Assembly (NCBI GenBank): GCA_020736575.1
Contig: JAGPYM010000016.1
Span: 868,001 to 932,000, forward strand
From: Thelonectria olida
Lineage: Eukaryota > Ascomycota > Sordariomycetes > Hypocreales > Nectriaceae
DNA: 64,000 bases
Reading direction: 5' to 3'
Below, in pieces: positions 1 to 11,738 of this stretch; the stretch's first letter is position 1; each line of letters starts with the position of its first letter. The notes under the pieces were generated by a model that ran no database searches, was not told the DNA's origin, and saw only the letters and a list, made by a program, of their open reading frames with translations. Both the position numbers and the translations under genes were made by a program.

Positions 1-3000
1 CACAATCCTCCCCATTCTCGAAACTGCTTCAGGACCCTGCCATGACGGAGAGTGTCTATGGCCCTTCTTCGTACGAGATCGTTGCAACAACTGCACGATG
101 CCCTCCTGGCATCAACGTCCACGAATACTTGGCCTTTCAAACTATGGCGTCTGGAAAGACCCGACGCTGGCTTGCAATCTTGACGGAACTGGGCTCTGCC
201 AATCTCAACTTTTCGAACGAGGCAACCATGATCCTGTTGGGTCATTTGACTGCCCAATGCGGGCCACAAGAGAAGTCTCACGATCCCCTTCGGGTGATTC
301 ACACAACATTTCGAGACGAGGCCTTCTGTCAGAAGCTTATCCAGCAGCTGAATCACCGCCTGGATACTCTATCTGCTAACTGGCGCGAAACGCATCTCAT
401 GGAAACCGTCATTTCCCTGACCCTGCGGGTTGTGGACTTTGCCAGGGCGGCAAAGCTGGATTCAGTATTCGAAGTCGCCGTTTCTCTTCTCGACCGAGCT
501 CGACAGATATCCGTTCGATGGTTCACATTGCTTCGCGCCGAAACCTTCAAAGTCACGGATGCGGAAACCGCTCAACGATTCCAACAATATACCTTGTGGG
601 CAGGATTGCTGTGCAAACAGACATTTGCGCTTTACGACCATTTCCCGATGGTGCTTCATGACGATGCTCTCAAGGCTTTCATACAGAGCAGTGTCATGGT
701 GCATGATAGCTTGGTCGTCAAGCTTCCTTCCCTCCCCAAGATCCTTCGACATGCCGTGATACGAGACCTGAGACTTTCTTATAGTCTTTGCAAGATGTTC
801 TCCAATGCCATTGTTCGGAGACCTGACGTTTTCAGGTCATCCTTGAAGGAGCTCTGGCCCGAAGCAGAGGGGTCCGCGAGAAAGTTCTCCCACGTCGCCG
901 ACGAGAATTTTGGCTGGATATCCTGCCGTGCGAGTGCAGACGAGGAGTCGAATGAGCAGACAGTGTTGTATAATTGTGTGGAAGGAGTGTTGCTAGTGGA
1001 CGGGCGTCCTATGGGAGTGAGTCTTGCCTCCGAATGCTCTGAGGATGATTTCCAGCTGAGACCTAGTCGCTGACATATCTCAAGAAACTTCCTAGTGACC
1101 CTAAGAAGTCATTCATGTTGAATGAGCTTTTTGGAGAGCAAGTACTTCTGACTTATCCATCAGATCGTCCCGGCATGCAGCACAGTAAGTGTCCATGAAC
1201 CTGATTTTGATACCCTATTGATATCTTCTAGCTCTATGCGTGAAGCCAAAGGGCTTCCAAGTTCATGTTGGAGTCATTGCTCAGAAAGAAATGGTGATTA
1301 GAGCTTTCCGATACCCATATTCGCTTCAATTGATTCCACGGGACGCCTTCCGACGTGGCGATGACTCTGACTTGCCAGGACCTCTAATCGACGGTTGTTT
1401 CCACTGGTTGTAGGTTTCACCAAGAGAGCTCATATCATTCAGAAGAGACTACTGACTGAGAACATACAGGAACCTCAGAACCGGGGAAGTGCTCATCAGC
1501 AAGCAACCGTGGCCCTCCCACCCTTTCAAAGGGTACAAGCTGGATCTACATCGCCGATCATGCACGCTTCTGAAGTATCCCAACAACATCAGAACCGTTG
1601 ACAGCGTGGTCAACCCTTACAGTCCACTGTATAACCGCGTGACCCGAATCTTGGACTCATTCGAGTACCGCCGATATGTCATGGTTGTGCAGCCAGGAGG
1701 GCACCGACATCTTCAAGTCGAGCTACCACGACTGCAGATTCTATTCCATGTCAACGCGAAGCTGATGCTACAGTCACCCCAGCTTCAGGTTGAGATCGAT
1801 CCTGACCAAGATGCTGGGACATGGTATGGGTTGCGTAGCAAGCTGGTCTGCAAGAGCATTTCCAACTCTATGCACCAATTCATTCTGGTGCCTCTTGGTG
1901 AACCTGTGGTCAGATCAGATGGATGTCACGTTGAGGCCAGAATTAATCCAAATGGTTCGTATGGGAAATTCATCGTCAACAAAACTCTTGGACGTGTGGA
2001 CTGTGCATCTGAACCTGTTCTCGTGTACACGAAGGCTCTTCTGCACGCGATCACCTCCTTCATTCTCCCTGATCGTCTCACTGGTCATACCGGACTTGAA
2101 GAGGCAACTAAGTGGCTCCAATCTGGCATGTCACAGCCATGGAGCCCTTTGGGCCCTGCTGCACTGCCAATCTTGCAGAAGATTGCTCGGTTGACTCCTC
2201 GTCGGGAATACTACCCGCCTGACCTTCGCGTTATGCGAACAGACTACTGGATCGATTCAATACCCGAGAGACTTCAAAGCTCAGAATACCAGCCGATTGT
2301 CGAGAGAATAATACAGACTTCTCAAGATCTCGCCGTCTTCTCAGCTGTAGGCAAGGATGTGGAAGAGCGCTCTCAGCTTCCTTTGACCGGCGAGGCGCAT
2401 TTACATAGCCGAGCACTCTTACGACACCAAGCTCTCGAGAGATTCCCGGGAGAGGCTAATGATCGACAAAGCCCTACCGCGCCTCCCTACAAGTCCCGAG
2501 ACGTTCCATCTCACGCAAACATTCCTCATCGGAACGTGCTCGAGATGACCAATTGCATCCGAAAGTGGCCTCAGAGTCTAGATACAACGCCAAAGCTTGC
2601 CCGGGTCCTTGAACTTGAGAATATCATCGGTGGCTTTGGATCAGCCTTCGACAAGGCTTCTCTTAATGATATGCTAAGAACCAACATTGTCGGGAGTTGG
2701 GGTTCATTGGTGGCGTTTGCGAAGGCTGCCAAAACTAAATACGAACTCATGTTCTTACTGGGCCTCATGGCGTTTCGTCTTGACGCGGACCTCTCTCTGC
2801 TTCGCACATTGCTTGCATTTGCCATCTTCAAGGAGCTACAGGACCTCTCCACGCCAGAATGGGAAGAGTTCCATGACTTTCATCCTGGCCAAGTCCCTCA
2901 GCTGGATTCAATTTTCGCCCTGATCAAGCCCTTTGGAGCCCCAGCGCCTGAGGATGATCGAGCGGCTCTTGAAGAATTCGCAAGCGCCAAACTGAGACGA

Positions 3001-6000
3001 AAGATGCAGACTGAGCGCCTGAAGCACGAAAACAAGGTTGAGAAAGACTGCAAGGACTTTGCCAATCTTCTCTTGAAGCAGTGGCCATGCTTGGAACCCA
3101 GTGTCGAAGGCCTCAGCCAGTCTTTGTTGGTCGATGTTGGCTCAGGTTTGGCGGCGATTCGGCCTGAATGGAGACGCTTGTTCATGAACATGGGCCTGTC
3201 GAACCATATCGCGGATGTGCAAGAGATACTGAATCGACGCACCTCAAAGATTGGGTACGAATTGCCTGCATTGGTTTCGTTCAAAGACATCTTTCCGACA
3301 AGGCTGCGGGGAGGTGAGGTCCCTGACCTCAACAGACTCCTACAGAAGCCTTTTCGCACTGAGAGACGGATAGCTCAAGGCGCCAAGGCAACCCAGATAG
3401 TATCCATGTCTAGAGATAATCCTCAGACTCACGGCACAGGCCGTTTTGCATGGCCTGAAAACTCAGCCTCGACATCGGGTCGTCACACGTCTTTGATGCA
3501 CCGAACAATGACCAGGAGGGTTGGCACCAGACCTCAGCCCACTGCTAACATGGAACTACACGCGGCAGTCTCACAGTTGGGAATGATTTCGTTAAAGATG
3601 AAAAAGTCCAAGTCTGCGGTCAAGCAGAGGTATGCAGTTGACTTTGAGAAGAGTTTATCAGCATTTCGTCAACTCAACCCATCTGTCGATGCCTCCAACG
3701 CGGCCTTGTACACTAGAGACAGATCTATCGAGGGTATGTCTAGAAAAGTTGAACACGTCTTCGCTAATATTCGAGATGCTATTGATGCTGCTAGCCCAAA
3801 CTTGACTTCCAGACACATCGAGTGGCTCAAGAGGGGAGGCCTGTGGCCCGCCATCACCAAAGGCACAGTACTTGGTCGACTGAGCTCAGTCCAGGCTCAA
3901 AAGCTATTCGGGAGCGGCATGCGCAATGCGCTGATCGAACTGGGAATCAACATCACCCAGCTTCAGCGTGAAATTCGTCTTCACGACCTGGTGCACAAGG
4001 GTAATTCGGGAAGGTACCACGAGGAAGAGTCCAACCAAGGCCATACCGGTTGGGATCCCACTGAGCACCCCGACTGGCTGTTACTTGAGATCGAGTCCAA
4101 CCTGATGATCCGACCAGTTCAGATCGATGTCGCCTTCGCAACAATCTCACCAGAATCTGCATCGAACTCGGTGCTGCAGATGAACATGGGACAAGGAAAA
4201 ACCTCATGCATCATTCCTATGGCTGCCGTCGCCCTAGCAGACAGAAGTCGCCTCGTGCGCATCGTCGTCCCAAAGGCGCTGCTACAACAGACGGCTCAGC
4301 TTCTGCAGGCGAGGCTTGGTGGCATCTTAGGACGCCAGGTGCGACACGTGCCGTTCTCGCGACGAACTCCCACAACGGAAGACAGCATCAAACTGTATCA
4401 CAGGCTTCACCGGGACATAATGAAGTCGGCCGGCATCATGATTTGCCAGCCCGAACACCACATGTCTTTCATGCTGAGCGGTCGACAGAGGCTTCTGGAT
4501 ACTCAGATTTCCCAAGCAGGGCCCATGATCAAGGTTCAAGACTGGCTCACCCGTATCTCGAGGGACATTCTGGATGAGTCTGACTACACTTTGGCAGTGC
4601 GAACCCAGCTCATTTACCCATCCGGATCTCAAATGACGGTGGACGGCCATCCTCACCGTTGGCTGGTCACCGAAGCAGTGCTGCGACTTGTGGATGGACA
4701 CATGTTTGAACTCGCGCTTGCCTTCCCGCAATCCATCAACATCATCAGGCGCCCCGGGGGAGGATTCCCATTCATATTCTTCTTGAGGCCAGATGTCGAG
4801 GACGAGCTGATTCGAAAGGTGACGACTGATGTCTGTCGAGGTGCGGGCGGTATACCGCCCATGACTGCTCACGCAATGCCACAGGCAGACCGAGTGGCCA
4901 TCAAAGACTTCATTACTGCAACAAGGCCCAGGGCTTCTTCGGTGAAGCGGGTTCAGAACCTTTACCCAGACAACCCCAGCATTCGCCAGTCGGTGTACCT
5001 GCTCCGGGGGCTTCTCGTCAATCGCATCCTGATGATGACGCTGAAGAAACGATGGAACGTCGAGTATGGCCTTCATCCGAAGCGCGACCCGATTGCTGTG
5101 CCATTCCACGCCAAAGGTGTTCCCAGCGAGCAATCCGAATGGGGCCATCCGGACGTGGCCATTCTGTTCACCTGTCTGGTGTTTTACTATGACGGCGTGA
5201 ATCCTGGACAGCTCAAACATTGTCTTGACCATATTCTCAGGTCTGACGACCCATCAATCGAATACGACAAGTGGACGAAGAGCACTAACAATTACCCTTC
5301 GTCCCTGAGAGCCTGGAACTCGATCAATGTCGATGACGAGTTTCAGCTGACGGAAATCTGGAAGGTGGTTCGATACAACAGAGTCGTCGTCGACTATTTC
5401 CTGAACAACTTTGTGTTCCCACGACATGCGAAGCAGTTCAAAGTCAAGCTGCAGTCCAACGGCTGGGATATCCCCTTATTTCCGCTGACTGAGGAGCTCC
5501 AACACTCCAAGAAGCCAGCCAACAAACCTCTAACAACCGGCTTCAGCGGCACCAACGACAACCGGACCATGCTGCCTCTGAACATCAAGCAACAGGATCT
5601 CACAAGCCTCATGCACACTAGCGCTGAGGTACTGACATACCTCCTATGTGCCCGAAACCGCCGCTGCGTGGTGCCTCGCGAGCTCAGCGGACCTAAGTTT
5701 ACCGGAAGAGCAACCGAATCCGACCTGCTTCATAGTTTGAAGGAACGGGGAATTCGAGTCCTCATCGATGCTGGCGCTCAGATTCTGGAAATGGACAACC
5801 TCACCCTGGCTCAAGAGTGGTTGAAGATTGACGGCGGCGCTCTGGCAGCGTTGTACTTTGATGCAGGGAATCGGATTTGGGTAGTTTCGAAGCAAGGAAA
5901 GAAGACGCCGCTGCTTGCGTCACCCTTTGCTGATGATCTCCGCCAGTGTCTGGTGTATCTTGACGAGGTAAGTCTTCGCCATTCTCCCACGTTTAAATGC

Positions 6001-7861
6001 TTAAATGTCCCAGGCACACACTCGTGGCACGGATTTGCGACTCCCGCCAGACGCTCGAGGAGCCCTCACGCTTCGACTTGGCCAAACCAAGGATCACACA
6101 GTTCAAGGTTAGTGGTTTTTTATAATGAAGGCTTGCTGATTCTAACTAGACAGCAGCTGCTATGCGCCTGCGTCAGTTGGGAACGACGCAGTCCATTACT
6201 TTCTTCATCCCGCCCGAAGTTCACCAGAGCATTGCCGATTTGTTGAGGAAGAGTGTGTACCATGATATTGACTCTGGCGATGTGTAAGGCCTATCCCATG
6301 TGAATAGCCCTGACTGGTAACTAACACTGCTTAGGATCGAGTGGCTTCTGAACAACACTTGCGAAAGCATCGAGCAACTCCAACCGCTGTACTACTCCCA
6401 GGGCATGGACTTTTGCCGTCGGTCGCAAGCTGCATTGAACCACCCAAAGCTCCTGGTCGACAAGAACCAGCGAGAAAAGTACGTGGCAACCATCAAGCAA
6501 GAGGAGCAACAGACGCTGCAGCAGCTGTATGACCCGAAGCCCAAGAACTGCGGCATGACATCGCAGAGCTCGACAAACCCCAGTCTGAGCGAGTACATCC
6601 GTGAGCTCAATACTCGACGAAGGGCCTTTCAAGATACCGGGAAGGCCGTCCATGGTTCGGCGTTGCAAGAGGTCGAGCAGGAGCGAGAGGTTGCCTTTGA
6701 GGTCGAATCGGTGCGACAGGTCAAGAAGCCACGACAGTTTGCGGCGTGTTCGTTCCCCGGACTGAACAAAGACTTGGAGATGTTTGCAAAGACAGGCCGG
6801 ATGCCGGCAGATGCCCACTACTTCACCCATGTCTTCTCGTCTCTGGCTAACACGGGACTTGGTCGACGGTTCAGAGTGTCTGGCAGTGTGACCGAGTCGA
6901 AGCTGTATGTGACGGCCGAGTTCGAGCGGACCATCAAGCACAGCATCGAGAATACGACGGATGATTTCCTGGTAAGTCCTGCTATCAATCTTACATTTGC
7001 TCTTGCACCACTCCTACCCTCACTCCCACCCCTATCCTCAATCCTACCCTCAATCCCACCCGACAAAACGGGTTCTGGGCATCTCCAGTGCTAACCATAT
7101 CCAAACAGCGGCCTGTCAACTGGGTTCTATGGAGCCCTGTCGCCGAAACAGCCGTCGTCATCATCCCGGAAGAAGCGGAGGCATTAATCCCAATGCTTCG
7201 CGGCCCTCAGACATCGACACACCTCCTCGTGTACGCCGCTCCTATCACGCGAAAGATGCTCCAGTTCAACGACATGAACTACTACAGCATCCCTTCACTT
7301 CCTCATGGTTGGGCAGCACCGCATTGGCTCCGCGTGGAGCTCGGGATTTTCTCCGGCCGACTTTACTTTGAATGGGAGGAATACGCCCATATCTGCCAGC
7401 TTCTGGGAATCGAAAGCCAGGACCCTGCAGCCGAAGAGGAAGTTGAGATGCACCTGGCAATGGATGGAGCCGCTGATGAGGAGGCTGCAGTGGATGATCA
7501 GCGGATGAAAGCACCAACTCCAGAGGATAACAAGTTTGTCGAGAAGCCGCTGACGTTCATGCAAGAGTGGCTTGCAGTCCGCCGCCAGGGTCAAGATTTC
7601 TCACACAGCCCTATGGGCTTCCTCAGCCAAGGCAAGCCTTTGCAGGCAGAGCACCTTTTCTTTGTTCACACTGAGGACCAAGGTCGTGATGAGGCTGTCT
7701 TTGCGCCAGTGGCGCACGGCAACAGCGACGAGGGTGCAGATGGCGATGACGACTACCACGGCGTGGATGACATGGGCGCCAACGAAGAGGCCGACAGTGA
7801 TGCCGGCGACGACCACATTGTGTATGACGAGTCTGAATATGCCAGTAATGGTTCGGGATGA
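1..7861 (+). CDS. Giant DUF3638/DUF3645-family protein with P-loop and DEAH box (5' end outside window)
   Basis: This is the C-terminal part (about 2,470 residues) of a very large fungal protein of the DUF3638/DUF3645 type; its biochemical role is not established. The frame is open from base 3, so the start lies to the left. Proposed exons: <1-1016, 1067-1184, 1232-1406, 1470-5967, 6014-6107, 6157-6283, 6335-6971, 7109-7861; all junction phases agree. The P-loop NMGQGKT is at about 4180-4203, followed by the segment RIVVPKALLQQTAQLL. A second motif, ILDESDYTLAVRTQLIYPSG, is near 4568-4627. The Walker B-like YLDEAHTRGTDL is split by the intron at 5968-6013. Together these suggest an NTPase or helicase-like core (inference). 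The C-terminus is acidic (D/E-rich, about 7720-7850). The intron at 1407-1469 has an unusual donor (GTTGTA). The acceptor near 6153-6156 is a CAGCAG tandem. The family label rests on motif recall; the exon structure is fairly secure apart from these two places. Confidence 0.8.
6972..7108 (+). repeat. Pyrimidine-rich imperfect repeat inside an intron
   Basis: At 137 nt this is the longest intron of the DUF3638-type gene. It contains imperfect copies of a CCTCAATCC / CCTACCCTCAC-type unit at about 7010-7065 on the coding strand. The branch site GCTAACC (about 7090) and acceptor CAAACAG (7102-7108) are clear. The repeat is probably neutral low-complexity sequence. Confidence 0.6.
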
Positions 7862-8655
7862 CGATTATGTTAGAGTTATTGATAACTTAGGGCGATAGGG
7901 ACAAGAACTCTCAGGCCAGCTGTGGACAACTGGATGAGTGGTTGACGAGGGTTGAGTAATGGGAATGGATATTGTCGGACTCGATAATTGATGTTTGGTC
8001 CTGGCCGAGTTGCCCCGAGTTGAATGGCTCCATTGATAATGGAGAAGGGATGTCAGGGTACCAGCATGATGCTATTCAATTGTTCACATCGCCTACCTAT
8101 TCTAAAACTGTTGATGATTATCATTTTGGATTCTGCCGAGGGGCTTTGGGGCTTTCCGAAGGACACGGGTTTCTAAAACGATACATAGGTTCTTGTAACA
8201 TGGACGAGATGCAGTTAAGAATAGACGATGCCAAGTGCGATACTCCAGCCATTCTATATTTGCCAGGAGCCTCGTATCCCCCTTCTTGTGGTTGTTTTCA
8301 TGGGAACATTATCAAGATTCATACCTCTCTCTACACGTCAAGGTCATAACTATCCCCGCACTCTTCTCGAGGCTTTCTGGCATGTAACTATGTTCCACGT
8401 TCTCTTTTTTACTTCAAGAGCGTCGTACCTACGAAGGACAAACTCGACGTCTCCAACAAACCGCAAACCCATGCAGCCAAGCTTCCCCTATCCACACCCG
8501 TTGACATCTCGATCCAAGCCCAACATGAAATGTCCAGTTCCAGAGCTTGACTCCATGAAATCCCTCTTCCCCATGTCGTCCAGTCCAGTCCCTTGTGCCA
8601 AGACATGTTCCATCTTGGCCCATCAATTACTTGCATAATTCTCCAGGTGAGTTCC
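7862..8655. other. Convergent 3' intergenic region
   Basis: The stretch lies between the stops of the DUF3638-type gene (+) and the SKT5-type gene (-). It should hold both 3' UTRs. The segment 8409-8655 is open on the minus strand only because it would extend SKT5 if the last intron were retained. I see no other gene. Confidence 0.7.
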
Positions 8656-11600
8656 TCACATGACGACCTAATAGACCTTGAGTTAGTCGCGTTTTTGCAG
8701 GGAATCGTAGTGAAACTTACACAATCACCATCCTGCTTGCCCTGGGGAATACCCATGTCTTCGAATGTAGCTGGACCTTTGCCTGCCTTTGGTGGCGCCG
8801 TAGCAGCACTAGGAGCTGGGCTCGGCTTGCTCTCAGGTCGCTGAAATTGGGCTGGCGGTGCACTACCAACTCTTCCTGGCCCTGATGGGCCGGGAGACAT
8901 TCCAGGGCGGCCCGGTCCTTGCGCGCTGGGTGCTCGAGGTGGTCCTCCGGAACCTCCTGGGGGGCCTTGACCTCCTTGGCTTCCAAGACCTCCGGGACCT
9001 CCAGACCCTCCAGGGCCTCCGGGTCCCCCAAATCCTCCAGGTGGTCCATATGGAGCTCCTTGATGAGGCGGGGATTTCTGTGGAGGCGGTCCCTGGTTTT
9101 GAGGCAATGAGCTGAGGCGTTCAGGTCGGCCAGCAGCACCAGGCACTCGAGAGAAACGCTCATAGTTGGGGTCTCGGATTGGCGGTGCCTGATTACCTTG
9201 GGGAGGCTTCTGAGGGCGGTTGCCGGGCGGGCCGCCACCGGGATAGGGAGCACCGCCACCTCCTCGTCCATATCCATCCTCTTCGGGATAAGGACGACCA
9301 CCAGGGCCTCCTGGGCCACCGCCTGGACCTCCTGGGCCTCCAGGGCCTCCAGGGCCTCCAGGGCCTCCAGGACCACCGGGGGGTCCCCAGCCGCCAGCAG
9401 ACGCAGCTCTATTGCGAGGGTCAGGGCGGGGGTCCCCCCGACCTTGGCCAGGAGGCTGGAGGTTGCCCATGGATTGGGACGCAGGCATGGGCCGTGGGCC
9501 AGCAGTTTGAGGTTTGATACCAAAGGCACTCGAAGGTCGATCTGCCGGAGGTCCTTGACCCAAGCGACCGTTGTTGAACTGAGGGCCTCTGTTGGCTTGC
9601 ACATCATCCTCTGGGTAAGGCGCCGCGGACTTGGGGCGGAACGGGACCTGTTGTTGTGGTCTGTCATCTTCAGGGTATGGAGCCGCCGATTGGGGTCTGG
9701 CCACCGGGTTTTGGTGGGAATCAACCCTGACATTGAAGGCTGGTGGCCGGTCTCCGGCAGGGATGACAAAGGAGGCTCGTGACGGGTCGGGGAATTGGGC
9801 GTGATCCGAGACAAGCGTGGGTTGGAGTCCTAGGGATGCACTGGGAGTGACACGAGAGCTAATTCCGGTGGGGCCTTGGTTTGGTGGAGGGGCGTCGGCA
9901 GTGGGAGATGCAGGACGGCTGTTCTCGCTGAGAGTTGGCATCTGCTGGGGTTGCTTGAAACGGTCGGGTCTCTTGCCGCGCTGAGATCCATGTTGTGACT
10001 TGATTCGGGTCAACGTCGTTGATTCGTGGTCCTCTTTGGAAAGTGTCTTATCCTCGTTGAGCGACTCGAGTCGGCCGACAGCGTCGTTGTTGCCGTGTTC
10101 GGCAGCGATCTGGTACCATTTTCGGGCCTCACCAAGGTTCTTGTCAACGTGGATACCGATCTCGTGGTAATAGCCCATGGCAAATTCTCCGGTTGGCAGC
10201 TTGGCCGCAGCAGCCTCTTGAGCGTACTTGTAAGCCAAAGCCTCGTTCTTCTTGAACACGCCGTCATATCCGAACAGGAACCATCGACTGACACCCAAGG
10301 CAGCCTCCGGAAGACCCTGTTTGGCAGCCAATCCATAGTAATGAAGGGAAAAGGATGGGTTGAAATCGCAATCGAACTGGCAAAGTTCAAAGGCCTGGCC
10401 CATCTTGAGCTGGGCTTTGGCGAAGCCTAGGTAGGCGGCCTTCTCAATGTACATCTTGGCCGTCTGCGGGTTGTTGGGCAGAATGCCTTCAGGAATGGTA
10501 ATATCTGGGAGGTCTCGGCCGACAAGCATACCGTAGACATAGGCCCCTTGGGGCGCGTCCTCGTCAGAACTATCAGCGGCGTTCTGGATCCTATCGAGGC
10601 CGGTCTGGTAATCCTTTGACTCGCCATGCTGTCCCAAAAGGCTCATCATTCCCATACGGTACAGGGAGGCGGAGTCTTTCAAGCTGAGGCCACGGTAGTA
10701 ATGCTCCTTGGCCTTGGACATGTCGTTGGACTGCTCGTAAAGCATACCCATACGGTATTCGGATCGGCCATGGCCAAGCTCAGCGGCACGTTTGTACCCG
10801 ATGTAGGCCTCACGCTTGTCGACGCGGTTACCGAGCTTTCCAAATTCGAGCCATTTAGAGCGCATGTAGAGGGCGTCCGGATGTTCCTGCTGGGCGAGGT
10901 AGGTGATGATGTTGACGGCGTCCAGGCGAAGTTCGTGCTCTATTCTGGGAGTGGCGGGGCGGGGTTTGTCGACATAGTCTCGGGTGATGGCGTCCTGGGA
11001 GATTTCTGCCCAAGTGAGGACGTCGCGAGCCCAAGTAATCTGCATCGAGACATTTTGAGAGTGTAGGACATGTTTGCGGGCGTTCCATAGGATCTCTTCT
11101 TTCTCCTCGTCGGTTGGGGGGATATTATCGCCCTTGACCTTGGGGAAAGGCGAAAATGAGGGGGCGTCCCAGCTCATGGTGTCGAGACGGTCAGACCTTC
11201 CGTCGCTGACTGACTGGTATGCTCTGATATCGTCGTCCGAAGAAGCGGCGGCACCCTTCGACCGGGGCGGGTCGTCTCCGCGGGGATTGATGTAGGTCGA
11301 GAGGGAAGGCTCGCGGCCGTGACGCGGACCTGGCTCGGCGTCTGATCGGGGCTCGACAGAAGTAGCTTCCAGCTCCATCCGCTGAAGGTCCTCCTGCATG
11401 TTTTGGGGGACCTGAGGGGTTACCCTAGATACCAGAAACAAAGAATCGTCAGCGTGCCCCACCTTTCACCGTTGGGACCGGATTGGGCCCAGGTCAAGAG
11501 AGAGGAGCGAAAATAGGTTGGTGGCCAGGGATCTGGGGGAACGCGGGAATGCGGGAAATGGGGGTGTGGGTGATGAGAACGAGGCTTAACAAAAATGACG

Positions 11601-11738
11601 ACAAAGATGACGACGAAAAGAGAGAAGGTGAGAGAGAACACGAACGTACCTTTGGGGAGCGGGAGCGACGACCTCGGGCATATAATAGTCGTCGAATCCT
11701 CCGGGGACAAAGGTTGCTCCTAGCTGTGGGGGAGCCAT
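8656..11738 (-). CDS. SKT5: Sel1-repeat chitin synthase activator (SKT5/CHS4 type) with CaaX box
   Basis: Proposed exons on the minus strand: 11738-11650, 11424-8721, 8667-8656 (934 aa). The protein begins MAPPQLGATFVPGG. A central block of Sel1-like repeats follows (about residues 200-480, with repeated AxxGxxxAxYxxG patterns such as AAELGHGRSEYRMGMLYEQ). Next comes a long disordered Pro/Gly/Arg-rich tail with collagen-like GGP arrays. The second intron (8720-8668; donor GTAAGT, branch CTAAC, acceptor TTAG) joins a Cys codon to a 12-nt exon coding V-V-M-stop, giving a C-terminal CVVM. In yeast, Chs4/Skt5 activates and localises chitin synthase III at the bud neck and carries a farnesylated CaaX motif. 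The same role at septa and hyphal tips is inferred. The Sel1 assignment is strong; the SKT5 orthology is supported by the CaaX end and the architecture. Confidence 0.88.
9300..9390 (-). repeat. Collagen-like Gly-Gly-Pro coding repeat
   Basis: On the plus strand the unit is a 9-mer of the CCTCCAGGG type. On the minus strand it codes tandem PGG triplets in the SKT5 tail. A second, less regular array lies at about 8944-9055 (PGGSGGPGGLG type). Both are in frame and should be prone to length change. Confidence 0.85.

Noticed and set aside
1395..1470. Calling the DUF3638-type gene a RIP-inactivated pseudogene
   Set aside because: The rest of the 7.8 kb is intact with clean introns. A 63-nt in-phase intron explains both stops, so I keep the gene as functional and report the anomaly as a finding.
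4327..5232. 301-codon minus-strand ORF
   Set aside because: It is antisense to the DUF3638-type coding exon, has no domain, and is explained by codon bias of the sense frame.
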